From Choristoneura fumiferana (taxonomy: Eukaryota > Arthropoda > Insecta > Lepidoptera > Tortricidae), in NCBI RefSeq assembly GCF_025370935.1, contig NC_133499.1:3988588-4052587 (forward strand): DNA of 64,000 nt. The letters run 5' to 3'. Position numbers and translations under genes: made by a program. Below, piece by piece: positions 33,517 through 44,900 of this stretch. Numbering within the stretch: position 1 is the first letter of the stretch; each line of letters begins with the position of its first letter. The notes below the pieces were generated by a model. It was not told the origin of the DNA. It saw only the letters and a list, made by a program, of their open reading frames with translations, and ran no database searches.

Positions 33517-33735
33517 TTTTTTTTTTTATTCGACGGATGCAAACGAGCAAGAGGTCTCCTGATGGAAAGAGATAACCACCGGCCGTAAACATCTGCAACA
33601 CCAGGGATGTCGCAGATGTGTTGCCAACCTAGATCCTAAGATGGGATACCTCAAGTGCAGTAATTTCACCGCTTCTTACTCTCCACCCCGAAACACAACA
33701 GTGCAAGCACTGCTGCTTCACGGCAGGACAGGAGT
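33517..33735 (-). mobile_element. Poly-A retroposon B, copy 3 (inside another repeat)
   Basis: Reverse orientation from poly-T at 33516. It is flanked by a GCTCC-rich sequence that continues on both sides (33440-33516 and 33736-33820), so it inserted in an older repeat. Confidence 0.8.
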
Positions 33736-34359
33736 GCAGACTGTTCCACTCACGGAGCTTCCCCGCTTCCCGCTCGTTTCTCCGCCCGCTTCCCCGCTCC
33801 TGTCCTGCTCCGATTCCCGGTTTTGTATGATTTTTTAAGCTAGTTACCAACTCCCTGTCCACTGAAGAAGAGCGGAGCTCACTCCGGTTCAGTGGTTTTA
33901 AAAACTCGCGTTACAATAACTGTTGAAACTAGACAATAAGCAATACAGAAAATCAGGGCGAGTTTATCGCTTAAAAGCGATTTCTACCAGGCAACCTTTA
34001 CAATATTTAATTTACTTCCTTGTATCTACTTCAACTTATTAAATTCTGATACAGAGTATAGAATTCTACCCATAAAATAAATGGAAACTCTTACTTAGCA
34101 TCCCAAGCATCTGTGAAACGAGAAAAATAAGTCTAAAAAACAACATGACATTATATTGGCAGTCAAAAAGTAAAATAAATAAATAAAATGCGCTTAAAGT
34201 ACAGTATCATTCTTATAACGATAATCACATAAGAACAAGAAGTTTTCTTTGTATCTCTAAGAGGTGGGTAGCTGCCTCCCTTTCTCTATCGCTCTCTCTC
34301 TCTCTATCCTTGGTGTCACCCTTCACGGTTTCGTTTAGGTATGAGTATGTAGGATTGTA

Positions 34360-34980
34360 ATAAATGTCGCCATTATTGTGCACAAAATGTCAGTCGTCTC
34401 GTGAAATATTTATATTTATGGTAGTACAGTGTAGGACTTTATTTCATGAGCCACCATGGAACTATTTCACAGTAAACGTCATAGTGACATCGCATTAACT
34501 ATCATAGTCGAAGATCGAACTTGAAAAGATCTTCACCGGTCTGATAATAGAATGAAATGTATTTATAACGGTGGTATTTTTTTGAACATAAATAAATGGA
34601 TTTTCTAGCCTGGACAGGTATTAATTAATAAAATGACTTTGACTTTGACTTTTGGTTGCATCATCGAGAATATAGAAAATTTTATATTAACTTAAAGTAT
34701 AAAACCATACCATGTTGTGCCGTTGTTTGCTGGCCACACTGGCAAGCCGCCGACTTGCCAGCCCATTTCTCACTAAGTAGCGATTCCCAATATTGTTTGC
34801 GAGTATGAGTAATAGAACAAATATATGTCGCCTATTATTATGAACAAAATGTCAGTCGTCTCTTTAAAATATTTAATATTTATTGGTAGTACATGTAGAC
34901 TTATTTAATATAGCACCAATAGAACTATTTCAGTAAACTCATAGTGACATCGCATAACTATCAAGAAAATACTTTCATTT
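34360..34980 (+). repeat. Two related segments 460 bp apart
   Basis: 34365-34505 and 34825-34972 share AATGTCAGTCGTCT, GGTAGTACA, GAACTATTTCA and CATAGTGACATCGCAT in order. The second copy differs mainly by scattered one- to three-base deletions. Confidence 0.75.
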
Positions 34981-37250
34981 AAAAGTTCCAAGCTGGCTCA
35001 TGAAAACTCCTTGACCGTACCTGTATAGTCTCGTCATACCCGCTGTTCAACCCTTTTATTTGCGTCACAGTTCTTCTAAATAATTCTTAAACTAAAATTG
35101 CATATAATGCAAAACAATTAATCGTCGATGAAAATAAAAAATAAACTAAAACATCGGTCATTATAATAAAAAACTAATTCACGGCGAAACAACCTTAAAA
35201 ATTAAAAAACCAAAACAATAATGCAAAAGAACTGCAATGAAATTTTTAAGAAAATTTGTTAGCTAAGCCTAAAAGGCCTAAGAGAAATCATATCAAAAAA
35301 TTGACCTTAAATGACATCAAATCATATAAGATACCACATCGAAATCGGTATAGAAGCTTTTGAGAATAATAGTAACAGACATACATAGAAACAAACTCAA
35401 AATTAGCCCCAAAAGCAACTACCTTCTCTCTTCATGAGTAGTAAAAATTGGTAAAAAGTTACCGGTCGTTATAATAAAATTATTTATTCTTAATTTAACT
35501 TAAAAGTAAAGTGGTCTTGTAAGCGCACACAAACAATGTGCACATAAACACTCTTAAATCATTCAGATCAAAATTCATGTAATAGATCTTTCCCCCTCTT
35601 ATTTGACAACTGGTTATCAATTTAAGAAAATAATTTCTTCATAAGTTACTCGGTTATCTAATGTTATTCTTACTTCTCGCAGAAAACGGGGATGTCATAA
35701 CTCATTAGAATTACATTACATTTGACAACCAGAGCAGTTACAAATGGATTTTTTGCCAAAGACAACCACTTGTCAAAATTACTTTATTTGCTGAATAGGA
35801 ACATATGCTTTTTTTTATTCAAATTGCGAGAACATGTTTTTTTATTCAAATATTCAATAATCATAAATAGAAGTAAAATTATCTCAAAATAAAACTAACG
35901 ATCTAAAAGTAAAAATTCTCATTCACAGATGCATTAAGACAGCGCGGTCATAGGAATCACATTTTAGGAATTTACAATAATAATACCGTATAACAATTAA
36001 AAAATCACAAGTCCTTGACAGATCTATAGCTTAACTAGTCTCTACAGTCGGTTTCGACTGACAGAACATCCTAATCGCGAGAATAATAAAAAAAAATCGG
36101 CAAAAACCAAATGTAACTGGCAACCCAGTCACGTGATAGTTGGTAGAGTTCGTCCACAGATCAAAGACAAGCTTCAGTTTAGATTTGAAAAGAACAAAGG
36201 GTGTATTATTTAGCTTATCATAAATTAGCATGTTAGAACAGACCACACTGATGTTACAATATTTCTGCTTGAACCATCCCTATATTGATTGTTTTGTATC
36301 TAAGCTTGTCTTTAATCTGAGGGTAACTTCCGTTCTACAGTCTAGTGCTGTCAATGTTTCGTACTTTTAGAAGTGAGACCTACTAAACACGTCTCCCAAA
36401 AAAACAGTTTTGATCTATAACTAAAATGTAGATAGATAACCTTTATGAGACCTTCAATAGGCCTATAACATAAATCTTGTCTCCCTTTCCGACAAATAAG
36501 CGTATGCGAAAGGACGTCTACAATGTAAACAAATACATTTAATCTTATTATTCTAGCGATTTTTTGCCTTCTCAATAATCATACTCATTCAATTATCTTA
36601 ACCGATTGAACACGATCCATAGACTAGAGTGTCGCAACGGGACGGCCTGACGCCATTCGTGCTGTCAAGTTGGCAATAGTGATGCGCGTATGCTGCCAGT
36701 TCAAAAGAAGTGTTGCCAGGGTAAAATAATAAAAATAACGTACGAATGTCAAAAAATTAAGTTTTACTTTAAATATTAGGGACAACACGTTGGTAAATTT
36801 AACCCATGACACATTGATATAATAAATAACACTTAATAAAATAAAATACTTAAAGTATTTTTTTCCTAGAAACTTTAAGCTACGCGCATCACATGCAATA
36901 ATTTAGTACTAATATAAATAAATAAATAACGCATTCTACTATACGCAAAGAAACACAAAAATCACTATTATTTTGACGTTTACAATAAGTCTTAATAGAT
37001 CAGTACCTGAAATTGTGTTATTGACATCAAAGTTACAATAGCTTGTACTCGATATATTTGATATATACATATATATTTGAGATGTGAAAATAATAGTAGT
37101 ATTTCTTTGCATATAGACGCAAATGCATAATAAATATAAAAAAAATCTAAAACACTACCGGTGGCCCGATATGGAACTATTCCCATTTATAATTCAAATT
37201 TATACCTGTAGGGCGACTTTGGATAAATTTAAAATTGAGTATTTTTTTAT
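34981..37250. other. AT-rich DNA, no gene recognised
   Basis: Only short open frames. No repeat shared with the rest of the window was noticed. Confidence 0.5.
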
Positions 37251-37253
37251 TAT

Positions 37254-37540
37254 TTATTTTTATTCGACTGGATAGCAAACGAGCAAGTGGGTCTCCTGAT
37301 GGTAAGAGATCACCACCGCCCATAAACATCTAACACCAGGGATATTGCAGATGCGTTGTCAACCTAGAGGCCTAAGATGGGATACCTCAAGTGCCAGTAA
37401 TTTCACCGGCTGTCTTACTCTCCACGCCGAAACACAACAGTGCAAGCACTGCTGCTTCACGGCAGGATTAGCGAGCAAGATGGTGGTAGCAATCCGGGCG
37501 GACCTTGCACAAGGTCCTACCACCTGCAAATCCTGATCCT
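37254..37540 (-). mobile_element. Poly-A retroposon B, copy 4
   Basis: Reverse orientation, near-complete, with head at 37540 (CAGGTGGTAGGACC on the minus strand) and poly-T side at 37240-37262. Confidence 0.9.
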
Positions 37541-37754
37541 GCCTGAGTTGTGTTAAATGAAATGTAAAAAAAAAATATACCCTTGTTGAGTTGTGTCCGG
37601 ATTCTCGTCAGCAGAGATTTATCAGACAGATATAGCGAATAATGTTTCGCAATAGTATTTTGTCGGGAAGTTCGTTATCTTGCTTTCTCAACAAGTTAAC
37701 TGAAACTAACTGAGTAAGCACGATAAATACGAACTTATCCGAAAATATAAACAA

Positions 37755-37998
37755 AATAAATAAATAAATAAATATCATGGGACACTTGACACCAATTGAC
37801 CTAGTCCCAAACTAAGCAAAGCTTGTACTATAGACACTAGGCAACGGATAAACATACTTAAATACATATTAAACATCCAAGACCCGAGAACAAACATTCG
37901 TATTATTCATACAAATATCTGCCCCGGCAGGGATTCGAACCCGGGACCTTAGCTTCGTAGTCAGGTTCTCTAACCACTTGGCCATCCAGTCGCCAAAA
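37755..37998 (-). mobile_element. tRNA-derived SINE S1, copy 1
   Basis: The minus-strand head GGCGACTGGATGGCCAAGTG, then CTGACTACGAAGC (anticodon-loop-like, ACG as in tRNA-Arg) and B-box GGGTTCGAATCCC, followed by a tail with GGTCAATTGGTGTCAAGTG and an (ATTT)n end. Other copies are at 47345-47830, and one is interrupted at 43180-43700. Confidence 0.85.
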
Positions 37999-38301
37999 TA
38001 AACGAAAATATACGATGGAAAAACGTTATTCACTTAATTTGTACATGTTCTGACTTACATATCGACGGGACTCTCGACTCAACGTCGTATATGAAAAATT
38101 CATGAAATTGGAATAATCTACTTGGGGGCGGACTGAGAATCAGCGCTGCGCAATGCAGGCTTACGCACGCACTCGCAGGAAATGCTGAGTCCGCTCCATG
38201 TGCCACAAAAAACTGTTTTCTGATTAGGTTTAGTGTAGGTAGGTATGTTTTTCTTTCTTTTTCAACTGTTTTTTTTTATTATTTGTTTTTTTTTGTGGCA
38301 A

Positions 38302-38925
38302 TAAATGATAATTTATTGAATCAGGCGTTACTTTGCGGAGGTCCATATCAATGAACTAAAATAATTTCCTTGCTCACCCGCGACCTTACGATAGCTAAGC
38401 TTATGCAAAATATGCGTGTTCATGCAGTTCCTCCACCTCCACACTGTAAGAACACACACAAATTACACAAACCCACACAGACACTGTAAATAAATAAAAA
38501 ATCAAGGTAGTTTTGAAGGACGGTTAAAAATTTTTATTAATAATTTGTGGGTAGTTTTGTTTTGTTTCATAAAACGTATGTGGGTACTTGGGGAGTTACA
38601 GTGACAAGTTAAAACGGTGGTTGTGGTTCGTTAGTCTAACAACTGGTAGCATGGTGTACGGTTGTGTCACTCTGAAGATGAGCTCTGTTTGAGTTCGAAA
38701 CGCGTCAGTGTAGTGTGGTGGTGGTGATAGATGGGTTTGTGTAATTTGTGTGTGTTCTTACAGTGTGGAGGTGGAGGAACTGCATGAACACGCATATTTT
38801 GCATAAGCTTAGCTATCGTAAGGTCGCGGGTGAGCAAGGAAATTATTTTAGTTCATTAAATGATAATTTATTGAATCAGGCGTTACTTTGCGGAGGTCCA
38901 TATCAATGAACTAAAAAAAATAAAT
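38302..38925. mobile_element. Repeat U foldback, about 180-bp arms
   Basis: Arms at 38313-38497 and 38735-38925 are almost exact inverted repeats (ACCTCCACACTGTAAGAACA, TTGCTCACCCGCGACCTT). The spacer of about 240 bp includes AGTTCGAAACGCGTC. Outside the arms both ends carry a direct repeat (ATTGAATCAGGCGTTACTTT and onward to TCAATGAACTAAAA). Related copies are at 16641, 20818 and 63268. Confidence 0.9.
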
Positions 38926-39027
38926 AAATAAATGATATCTTTCTTTCTTTACTTTACCTATTTGGTAGGTTAGTTAATTTGTTACCTGCATCTTGAATGA
39001 ATCAACACACTGTCATTGTTCGTCTTT

Positions 39028-39500
39028 ATGGGTGCTCCAGCACTGATGCAACCAGGATGTGTATCTCAACACTTTAATTTGTAATTCTCAATACTTTATT
39101 GCTTTATCCGACTGCCCGAAGGAGGGTTATAAATGTTATATAACGTTATATAAAAAACAGGATAACATTGTCTAACACTTTATAACTTTTGTTACAACTT
39201 GTTAGATGTTTTAAACGCTCCCAAATTGATATTTTTTTTATATTTAACACCATATAACACTGCATTTGCAAATTGTTGTATAACATTTTAAAAGTTATAT
39301 AACACACAAACATCACGCCTGTATTCCCAAACGGGGTAGGCAGAGCACACGAAACGTTACCGCTTCGGAGCCCCTTTTAGCGATTTGTGTGTGTATAACA
39401 TGATAACAATTGTTACAATTTGTTATATAATGTTAAAAAAACATATGTTTTATAACGTTACATTACATATAATTTATAACAGCCAATGTGGGAGCACCAT
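39028..39500. mobile_element. TIR element with iterated TTATATAAC motif
   Basis: The ends GGGTGCTCC and GGAGCACC are inverted. Inside are many copies of GTTATATAAC, TATAACATT and TTGTTACAA in both orientations. A repeat-like insert (about 39313-39395, CTGTATTCCCAAACGGGGTA) interrupts it. Confidence 0.6.
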
Positions 39501-39542
39501 TACGATGTTTTCCTTCACTGAACCCTACTTGTACCCTACAGG

Positions 39543-39600
39543 TATAGGGTATAACTGTCAACAGTCCCAGAACAGGCAACCGAATGTCGCCGCCGCGTAA
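39543..39600 (+). CDS. Possible terminal coding exon (weak)
   Basis: A good acceptor (TTGTACCCTACAG) precedes a short frame GIGYNCQQSQNRQPNVAAA-stop with GC-rich third positions, unlike its surroundings. No upstream exon was identified, so this may be chance or an exon of an untraced plus-strand gene. Confidence 0.2.
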
Positions 39601-39914
39601 ACGGGACTTCAGACTAGTATATTTTTGGCCAAATCTTCACAAGCCTATCGGAATTTCTTTATAAGAAATCACTGATCTAAATAGAAAACAATTAAAATCT
39701 ATAAAAACATGTTCAGAGATCATGCGGGTAAATGTAACATTACCCTGTCATTAGTCATTTCATTTTTAATTTGAAACCGATTTTTTTTTTGATAATTGCC
39801 TATCTAACATCGCTTTTAATCAACGAATTAGAGTACGACGTAAAGAGAAATTAAATGAGGACAAGGTCAGGGGATCATTTGATCGCTTCAACCGCCTCAT
39901 TTTCATGGCTTTTT

Positions 39915-40134
39915 TAACCCCCGCCGCAAAGAGAGGGGTGTTATAAGTTTGACCGCTATGTGTGTCTGTCTGTGGCACCGTAGCTCTTAAACGAGTGGAC
40001 CGATTTGAATGCGGTTTTTTTTTTATTTGAAAGCAAGTTTTCTAGCGATGGTTCTGAGTCGTGTCATCAAAATCGGTTCAGCCGTTTTTAAGATATTGAA
40101 CTTTGAAGTGACAAAGTCGGGGGTTTTCCTACTT
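39915..40134 (+). mobile_element. Repeat Z, full copy 1
   Basis: Ends AACCCCCGCCGCAAAGAGAG and GACAAAGTCGGGGGTTTT are partly inverted. The body has TTTGACCGCTATGTGTGTCT, CCGTAGCTCTTAAACG and ATCAAAATCGGTTCAGCC. Copy 2 is at 63476-63700. Confidence 0.85.
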
Positions 40135-40196
40135 TTTGTTGGTAAGGTTAGTTATGAATGGACTGTAGAATTTGTCAATATTTTCGATTTTTTTTA

Positions 40197-40431
40197 GACA
40201 TCCTGTACTTTCAGCAGATAACCTGAAAACTGTAAAAGAATTTTCTACCATGTCAACAAAATGTGCCCAAGAAATGATAAACGCGAATAATAACCCGACG
40301 TCACTTTTTGCACAACTGTCAGAGATTATTGACGTAAACGTTTCGCAACCATGGCAGCCATTTTGTATATTATTATTAGTAAGGAATTTTATATGCAAAA
40401 CAAGACTTGCGAATTTCATAGTCACCTATGA
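40197..40431 (+). CDS. Possible coding exon or element remnant (weak)
   Basis: An open frame after a TTTTTTTTAG acceptor-like site reads NLKTVKEFSTMSTKCAQEM and SLFAQLSEIIDVNVSQPW, with protein-like composition. No domain was recognised and no partner exon found. Confidence 0.2.
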
Positions 40432-40714
40432 ATAAAATCTTTCTTCTTGACATATAATTTTTTAAGTAAAAAAATAAATCAGTTGACTACTCTTTTACGT
40501 CGTATTCTAATCAAAGACGAAGACCGACTATTATAATGAACGAACTTGTTCTTTTTCAAATAGGGTAAATTACCCTAGTGTGGTAATCTTCACCTTATAA
40601 GGCTAAGTTACCGTTCACCTTACAATTTTGTTTCTATTAGATGTATACAACCTCACACACACGTACAATATGTACGCGTATACACTGAGTGTACGATTTA
40701 AACTATAGAAGTCT

Positions 40715-40965
40715 ATTACCAAACCGAGTAATTTACTAATTACCCAACCAGGTAATTACAAATTACCCAATCGAGCCATTTCACATTACTCAACCAGGTA
40801 ATTACAAACCTAACCAGATAACAACACTATGCTCAAGCCAGTAATTACACATTACCGAATTAGGTAATTGCACATTATCCAACAAGATAATTACATATTA
40901 CTCAACCTGATAATTTACCAATTACCTGTCCGGGTAATCTACCCATTTACCCGCATGACCCCACA
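40715..40965 (+). repeat. Degenerate 23-bp tandem repeat, about 10 units
   Basis: Consensus about CAACCAGGTAATTACA followed by AATTAC, with clear drift between units (CCAGGTAATTAC, TTAGGTAATTGC, CAAGATAATTAC, CTGATAATTTAC, CCGGGTAATCTAC). The unit contains the dyad GGTAATTACC. Confidence 0.75.
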
Positions 40966-41861
40966 ACTATGTCACCGAGGTGAACCCAATTAAAAACCTT
41001 ACCAGGCCGTCCCACAGCGACGTATCCGTGAAAAAAATAATACTGACACAAGAGAGCGTTAAACAAAACTTACCTAAAACCAAAATCAGTACCGGGGGGG
41101 TGCGGGTTCTACAAATTACACATGTATACACTGACATCGAGAGGGGGGGTGAGCTAGGGTCGCTCGGTGCCGGGGCGCGGGCCCTGTACTGACGCGGCTG
41201 TAATGGTTAAGGGGAGTGCTGCTTTTTTGGCTTTTTCAAGTTGTCCTCGTCGGCTCCGGACCTTGGCACCTTAAAAACGCGGCAATGTATACAAAATGAC
41301 ATTTTTACCAAAAACTTATTAGCACTGAAACTGCTCATCCCCTTAAACAAACAAATAAAATAAATATCATGGAGACAATTGACACCAATGGGGAATGTCT
41401 GAAAAGTTTAGAAACGCTTGGAACTTTTTATATCAATAGGAATAACCTTTCTAATTAACAGAAAAAAATATCAGATTTTTAAGTAGCATCAAATAAATTA
41501 TGAATTACGAAAAAGTTAAGTAACATTTTTCTAAGGATTTCGTATTTTATAGTGAATCTTCCAAGTTCAGGAATATTTTATACCTTAGGCTGCTATTTAA
41601 GAGTAAAACTACTAATAATTCTCAAGCAAACTTAGCCGTTAGTTTTCCTTGAAAGTTTGATAAACTTACTACCATCCTGAATTTTTTCAAATTTTTCCAC
41701 CCACCGGTTTAGATTTTAGAGGGGAGGGGGGGGACGCTCGATTTTAATGAAAATTTGCACTTTAAAGTACACGTTTTCATGTACACGCCCATAGAAGCTC
41801 ATGTCAGTTTCTATGGGCGTAAGAGTTATTTTTAAAGGAGTGACGGTATGTATGTTCGTAC
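40966..41861. other. Downstream flank or last intron of the CUEDC2-like gene
   Basis: The missing last coding exon of the CUEDC2-like gene should lie here or further left. I could not find its expected C-terminal words. A C-rich stretch at 41086-41197 has an acceptor-like and a donor-like site on the minus strand but no family match. Confidence 0.4.
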
Positions 41862-41991
41862 CTCAGTGTACCGCTCGCCCTTGAGAGAGACGATCTTGTT
41901 GTCTCTGTAGCGGACCATCTTCTTCGGCTCCATCTTGGGAGCGAGGGGCTTGTGCTCCTTCGTATCAGAATTCTTGTCCACGTACGAATAT
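41862..41991 (-). CDS. CUEDC2-like gene, exon 6
   Basis: Acceptor TATTTTCAG, donor GTACGA, phase 2 to 0. Encodes YSYVDKNSDTKEHKPLAPKM and KKMVRYRDNKIVSLKGERYT, the best-conserved part of the family. Confidence 0.9.
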
Positions 41992-44900
41992 CTGAAAATA
42001 TTTTTTTTGATTGATCAATATAAGATTGTAACTAGATATTAACATGATGTGATGTATTAGGACTAAAGCGAAAATTAACGTTTAATTATTATAAGCATAC
42101 AACGTACTTATTGATATTTAATAATTCGTCATATTCCGAATTGGTTATATTTAAAACTCGTCACTTTTCAGATTGGTCATTTTCTAGTTTCGTCATGTTC
42201 CAAATTCGTAATTTTTCAAAGTGGTAATTCCAAATTAGTCATATGCCAAATTCGTTACTTTAAAATTGGTCATTTTCTAATTTCGTCAGTCCAAATTCGT
42301 CTTATTTCAAAGTCGTCACTTTTGAAACTGGTCACTTACTAATTTCGTCATATCACAAATTAGTCGGTCATTTTCTAAACTCATCACTTTTCAAACTGGT
42401 CATTTTGCAATTTTTCATATACTCGTAATATTCCAAATCCGTCACTATAAGGTGCTAACAAATCAAGTACCGATAATTTAAGAGATGTTAAATAAGATGA
42501 AAACAATAACACAGCCAAGTCTAATGGCCGGTATCAGATATTTTGTTGGAATTCCGGACTTTTTCTATTGGGTCTGAAATAGCTTGTGGTGTTTTCGGTG
42601 GAAAAATACACCTGCAGTTTATTTTTAATGAAAAAAGGCGGGAAAGCATAAGAAAAATATTGGAATAAAATTAAATTTTATAATATATTTTGAGAAAAAG
42701 CTTGTTCTATTTCAGAATTATTCAGCATTTTTGAGAAAATCTTTATATTAGTCTCGGCTGGAACAGCAATTGCTGGCTTCGTATTAGTTAAACGGACTCG
42801 CAAGCTCGTCCGTTTAATACTCATACTCAGCCAGCAATTGCCTACTTCCAGGCCACGACAATAATCTACTATTGTCATGCCTACTAACCTACAAATTAGG
42901 TCATTTATTTTTTCTATTTGAACTAGGCTTCCCTCTCTACTTGTTTTTGTTTGAATTTGCCTATCATGGTTAAAACAATCTGTGACACACCACTTTTGAT
43001 TGTTTCGCCCATGTTTCAGCAGTGAATTTCCAAAAAACTCTATTTTAACACACAAAGGTACTAAACTCAACAAGTCACAGAATAGTACAAGCTCAAGTGT
43101 TTGTTTTCTTATACTCTTAAGTATGTTTGCTTAACTCAAATAATAGCCGGGTTCAGCTTTCATTAGCCAAACTATATAAATAAATAAATATCACGGAACA
43201 ATTCACACCGATGAGGGCTATCGTTTTTTGTCTCACTAAATGGCGCACTGTTGCGTGAGGTTTTTAAGTATGGTTTTGAAAGTCTGTTATTACGGGCGTG
43301 AAAACAAAGTTTAGATTAAAATCATATTTAATACACCTTCAAACCGTACCATATAAATATCGAGCATGCCACAGTGTCGCATAGTCCCCGTTTTGTTCGG
43401 AAAAAAGGGAGGACAAAGGTTTCCGAAAGACAAAACTGTCTCAAAACACAGACATGCATTGCCCCGGAACGCATATTTGCCATAATTAATTACAGATATT
43501 GCAAAATATTCACAAAATTATTCTAATTCTAAATAAGCCCGCGTAGCTCACCCAAAAACTATCAGATTTGACATTCCGGAGACCTCACGCTACACTAGCG
43601 CCTCTAGCGGCGAATTCATTCGCGATAGCCCTCATTGACCTAGTCCCAAAACTCAGAGCTGCTCGCCGGTGTTTGAACCCCCTACCGTCTGGTCGGCCCG
43701 GCTTGGGCAGGTGTAATACCTCGCTATGATGCGGTTCTTGAGCTCGCTGTCGTCGCAGGGCGGGGCGCGCGCGGCGTGGTGCGGCGCGGCGGTGGCGGTG
43801 GCGGCCAGCGCCTGCCCGTGGTCCCGCCGGTGCAGCAGGTGTCATACCTCGCTATGATGCGGTTCTTGAGCTCGCTGTCGTCGCAGGGCGGGGCGCGCGC
43901 GGCGTGGTGCGGCGCGGCGGTGGCGGTGGCGGCCAGCGCCTGCCCGTGGTCCCGCCGGTGCAGCAGGTGTCATACCTCGCTATGATGCGGTTCTTGAGCT
44001 CGCTGTCGTCGCAGGGCGGGGCGCGCGCGGCGTGGTGCGGCGCGGCGGTGGCGGTGGCGGCCAGCGCCTGCCCGTGGGTCCCGCCGGGCAGCAGGTGTCG
44101 CAACTCGCTGATGCAGCAGGTGTCATACCTCGCGGTTCTTGAGCTCGCTGTCGTCGCAGGGCGGGGCGCGCGCGGCGTGGTGCGGCGCGGCGGTGGCGGT
44201 GGCGGCCAGCGCCTGCCCGTGGTCCCGCCGGTGCAGCAGGTGTCATACCTCGCTATGATGCGGTTCTTGAGCTCGCTGTCGTCGCAGGGCGGGGCGCGCG
44301 CGGCGTGGTGCGGCGCGGCGGTGGCGGTGGCGGCCAGCGCCTGCCCGTGGTCCCGCCGGTGCAGCAGGTGTCATACCTCGCTATGATGCGGTTCTTGAGC
44401 TCGCTGTCGTCGCAGGGCGGGGCGCGCGCGGCGTGGTGCGGCGCGGCGGTGGCGGTGGCGGCCAGCGCCTGCCCGTGGTCCCGCCGGTGCAGCAGCGTGG
44501 CGGCCGCGCGCTCCACGTCGCCGCACGCGATCGACACGCAGTGCTTGATCTGTAACAGTAACAGATTTGTTACATTATTCTACCCGACTGCCCGAAGGAG
44601 GGTTATGTTTTTCGAGTGTATGTATGAATGTATGTATGTAAGTATGTATGTATGTATGTATGTATGTGGGTATGTATGTCCATTTCTTTGGTCCTCGCTG
44701 CAGCCTAAACGGCGCTGGGCGGATTGTAACATATGAGGTATCATTGGATTCGTCATAACTGTCGGAATGACATAGGGTATATAATATTTCAATATGGCGT
44801 CTGCAAAAAAATAAGGCGAAGGAATAAAAAAAAATTGTATTGTAACAATATGGGAATCAAATAAAAGATAATAATTAGCCCATTCTAAATATATATGGGT

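Noticed and set aside
37920..37998. tRNA gene
   Set aside because: The A- and B-box-like words belong to the head of SINE S1, which recurs with the same tail at 47.4 kb; the cloverleaf is imperfect.
40715..40965. CRISPR-like array
   Set aside because: Units of 23 bp are contiguous and degenerate, without unique spacers, in a eukaryotic genome.
41084..41197. Candidate last exon of the CUEDC2-like gene
   Set aside because: It has an acceptor-like and a donor-like site on the minus strand and an open frame in the right phase, but the translation (PRQYRARAPAPSD...) does not look like the family C-terminus.
42678..43073. Extra exon of the CUEDC2-like gene
   Set aside because: Exons 5 and 6 already join in phase and match the family order; the frame has no fitting splice borders and no recognised homology.
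43776..44736. Open frames of 70-160 codons in the GC-rich array, both strands
   Set aside because: They arise from the 128-bp tandem repeat and its high GC content, except the minus-strand frame of exon 5.
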